NCBI RefSeq assembly: GCF_004319545.1
Contig: NZ_CP036313.1
Coordinates: 507,501 to 571,500, forward strand
Source: Desulfobacter hydrogenophilus
GTDB lineage: Bacteria > Desulfobacterota > Desulfobacteria > Desulfobacterales > Desulfobacteraceae
Length of the DNA stretch: 64,000 nucleotides
Direction of reading: 5' to 3'
Of the stretch, positions 63,891 through 64,000 are shown in pieces; the first letter of the stretch is position 1; each line of letters begins with the position of its first letter. Position numbers and translations under genes: made by a program. The notes under the pieces are model-generated. The model was not told where the DNA came from and made no database searches. It saw only the letters and a program-made list of their open reading frames with translations.

Positions 63891-64000
63891 ATATGGGAAG
63901 GATGTATGTCTTTAAGAAGTATTCAATGCCTGTTTTATTGAAGTGCATATGGTCGTAATAAAATTTTTTATCCTGCATGCACGATGCGCAATTGATGTAA
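63874..64000 (-). CDS. SGNH/GDSL-hydrolase-like protein, C-terminal part (gene runs off the window)
   Basis: The minus-strand frame entering at the right edge reads YINCASCMQDKKFYYDHMHF and then NKTGIEYFLK, ending in ILKTAD and TAA. A D-H-M-H sequence followed by N..G is the block V motif (DxxH) of SGNH/GDSL hydrolases, where the Asp and His complete the catalytic triad near the C-terminus. The last residues and the stop codon come from the family A repeat. The rest of the gene is outside the window, so the full family is not certain. Confidence 0.6.
   Translation of the reverse strand, partial: YINCASCMQDKKFYYDHMHFNKTGIEYFLKTYILPILKTAD

Overview
The window begins inside a 16S rRNA gene (minus strand) whose 5' end resembles Desulfobacteraceae 16S as I remember it. 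The gene content fits a strictly anaerobic, sulfate-reducing-type member of the Desulfobacterota (Desulfobacter/Desulfobacula/Desulfobacterium-like): class I hybrid cluster protein, a GlcD/GlcF-type lactate or glycolate dehydrogenase, TauE-like exporters with a periplasmic domain, a two-CW histidine kinase and a PEP-CTERM protein. The genus is an inference. No phage block and no CRISPR array was seen.

Layout. 1-736: 16S start and rrn promoter region. 737-12516: mostly housekeeping genes (deleted threonine aldolase relic, GDPD, FmdB-type protein, recN, a Gate-domain membrane protein, TraB-type protein, EAL-HDOD protein, purN, polA, nadK). 12691-15981: a three-gene signalling unit made of a PhnD-like lipoprotein, a two-CW histidine kinase and a single-domain response regulator. 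16378-17503: an IS630-type element with a frameshifted transposase, lying against the 3' end of a phosphatase/Cys-cluster fusion gene whose partner is a PPDK-like enzyme without the usual C-terminal barrel (18489-21074). 21075-22382: a gene-poor stretch with palindromes. 22383-24821: TauE-like exporter plus a DUF106-like membrane protein. 25616-28038: a LeuCD-type hydro-lyase operon led by an XRE-cupin regulator with a palindromic operator candidate. 29281-33006: a broken caspase-like gene, a 51-aa basic protein and an IS4-type element.

33201-46735 is an accessory-looking mix: NAPE-PLD-like hydrolase, SDR protein, DUF523/DUF1722 protein, isochorismatase-type hydrolase, hipBA, a DUF294 nucleotidyltransferase-like protein, patatin, DHH phosphoesterase, purine nucleoside phosphorylase and SH3 protein. 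Pieces of a methyltransferase and of an EamA transporter lie among them. 46732-53124 is a peptide/nickel-type ABC transporter operon directly downstream of a class II aldolase gene. 53488-63539 holds a thioesterase, an RNA methyltransferase, nadE, a PEP-CTERM cysteine-peptidase-like protein, an AEC carrier, a TSUP permease, hcp with an FNR-type box, and the glcF/glcD-type pair. The window ends in the C-terminus of an SGNH-hydrolase-like gene.

The most unusual structure is repetitive. Family A is a ~166-bp element with terminal inverted repeats (three full copies and one half copy), and two genes end inside it. Family B is a ~60-bp hairpin repeat (five copies), often touching stop codons, whose stem changes look compensatory. 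The most interesting protein pair is the PPDK-like enzyme next to the phosphatase/Cys-cluster fusion. All family assignments were made by eye from motifs; no database search was run.
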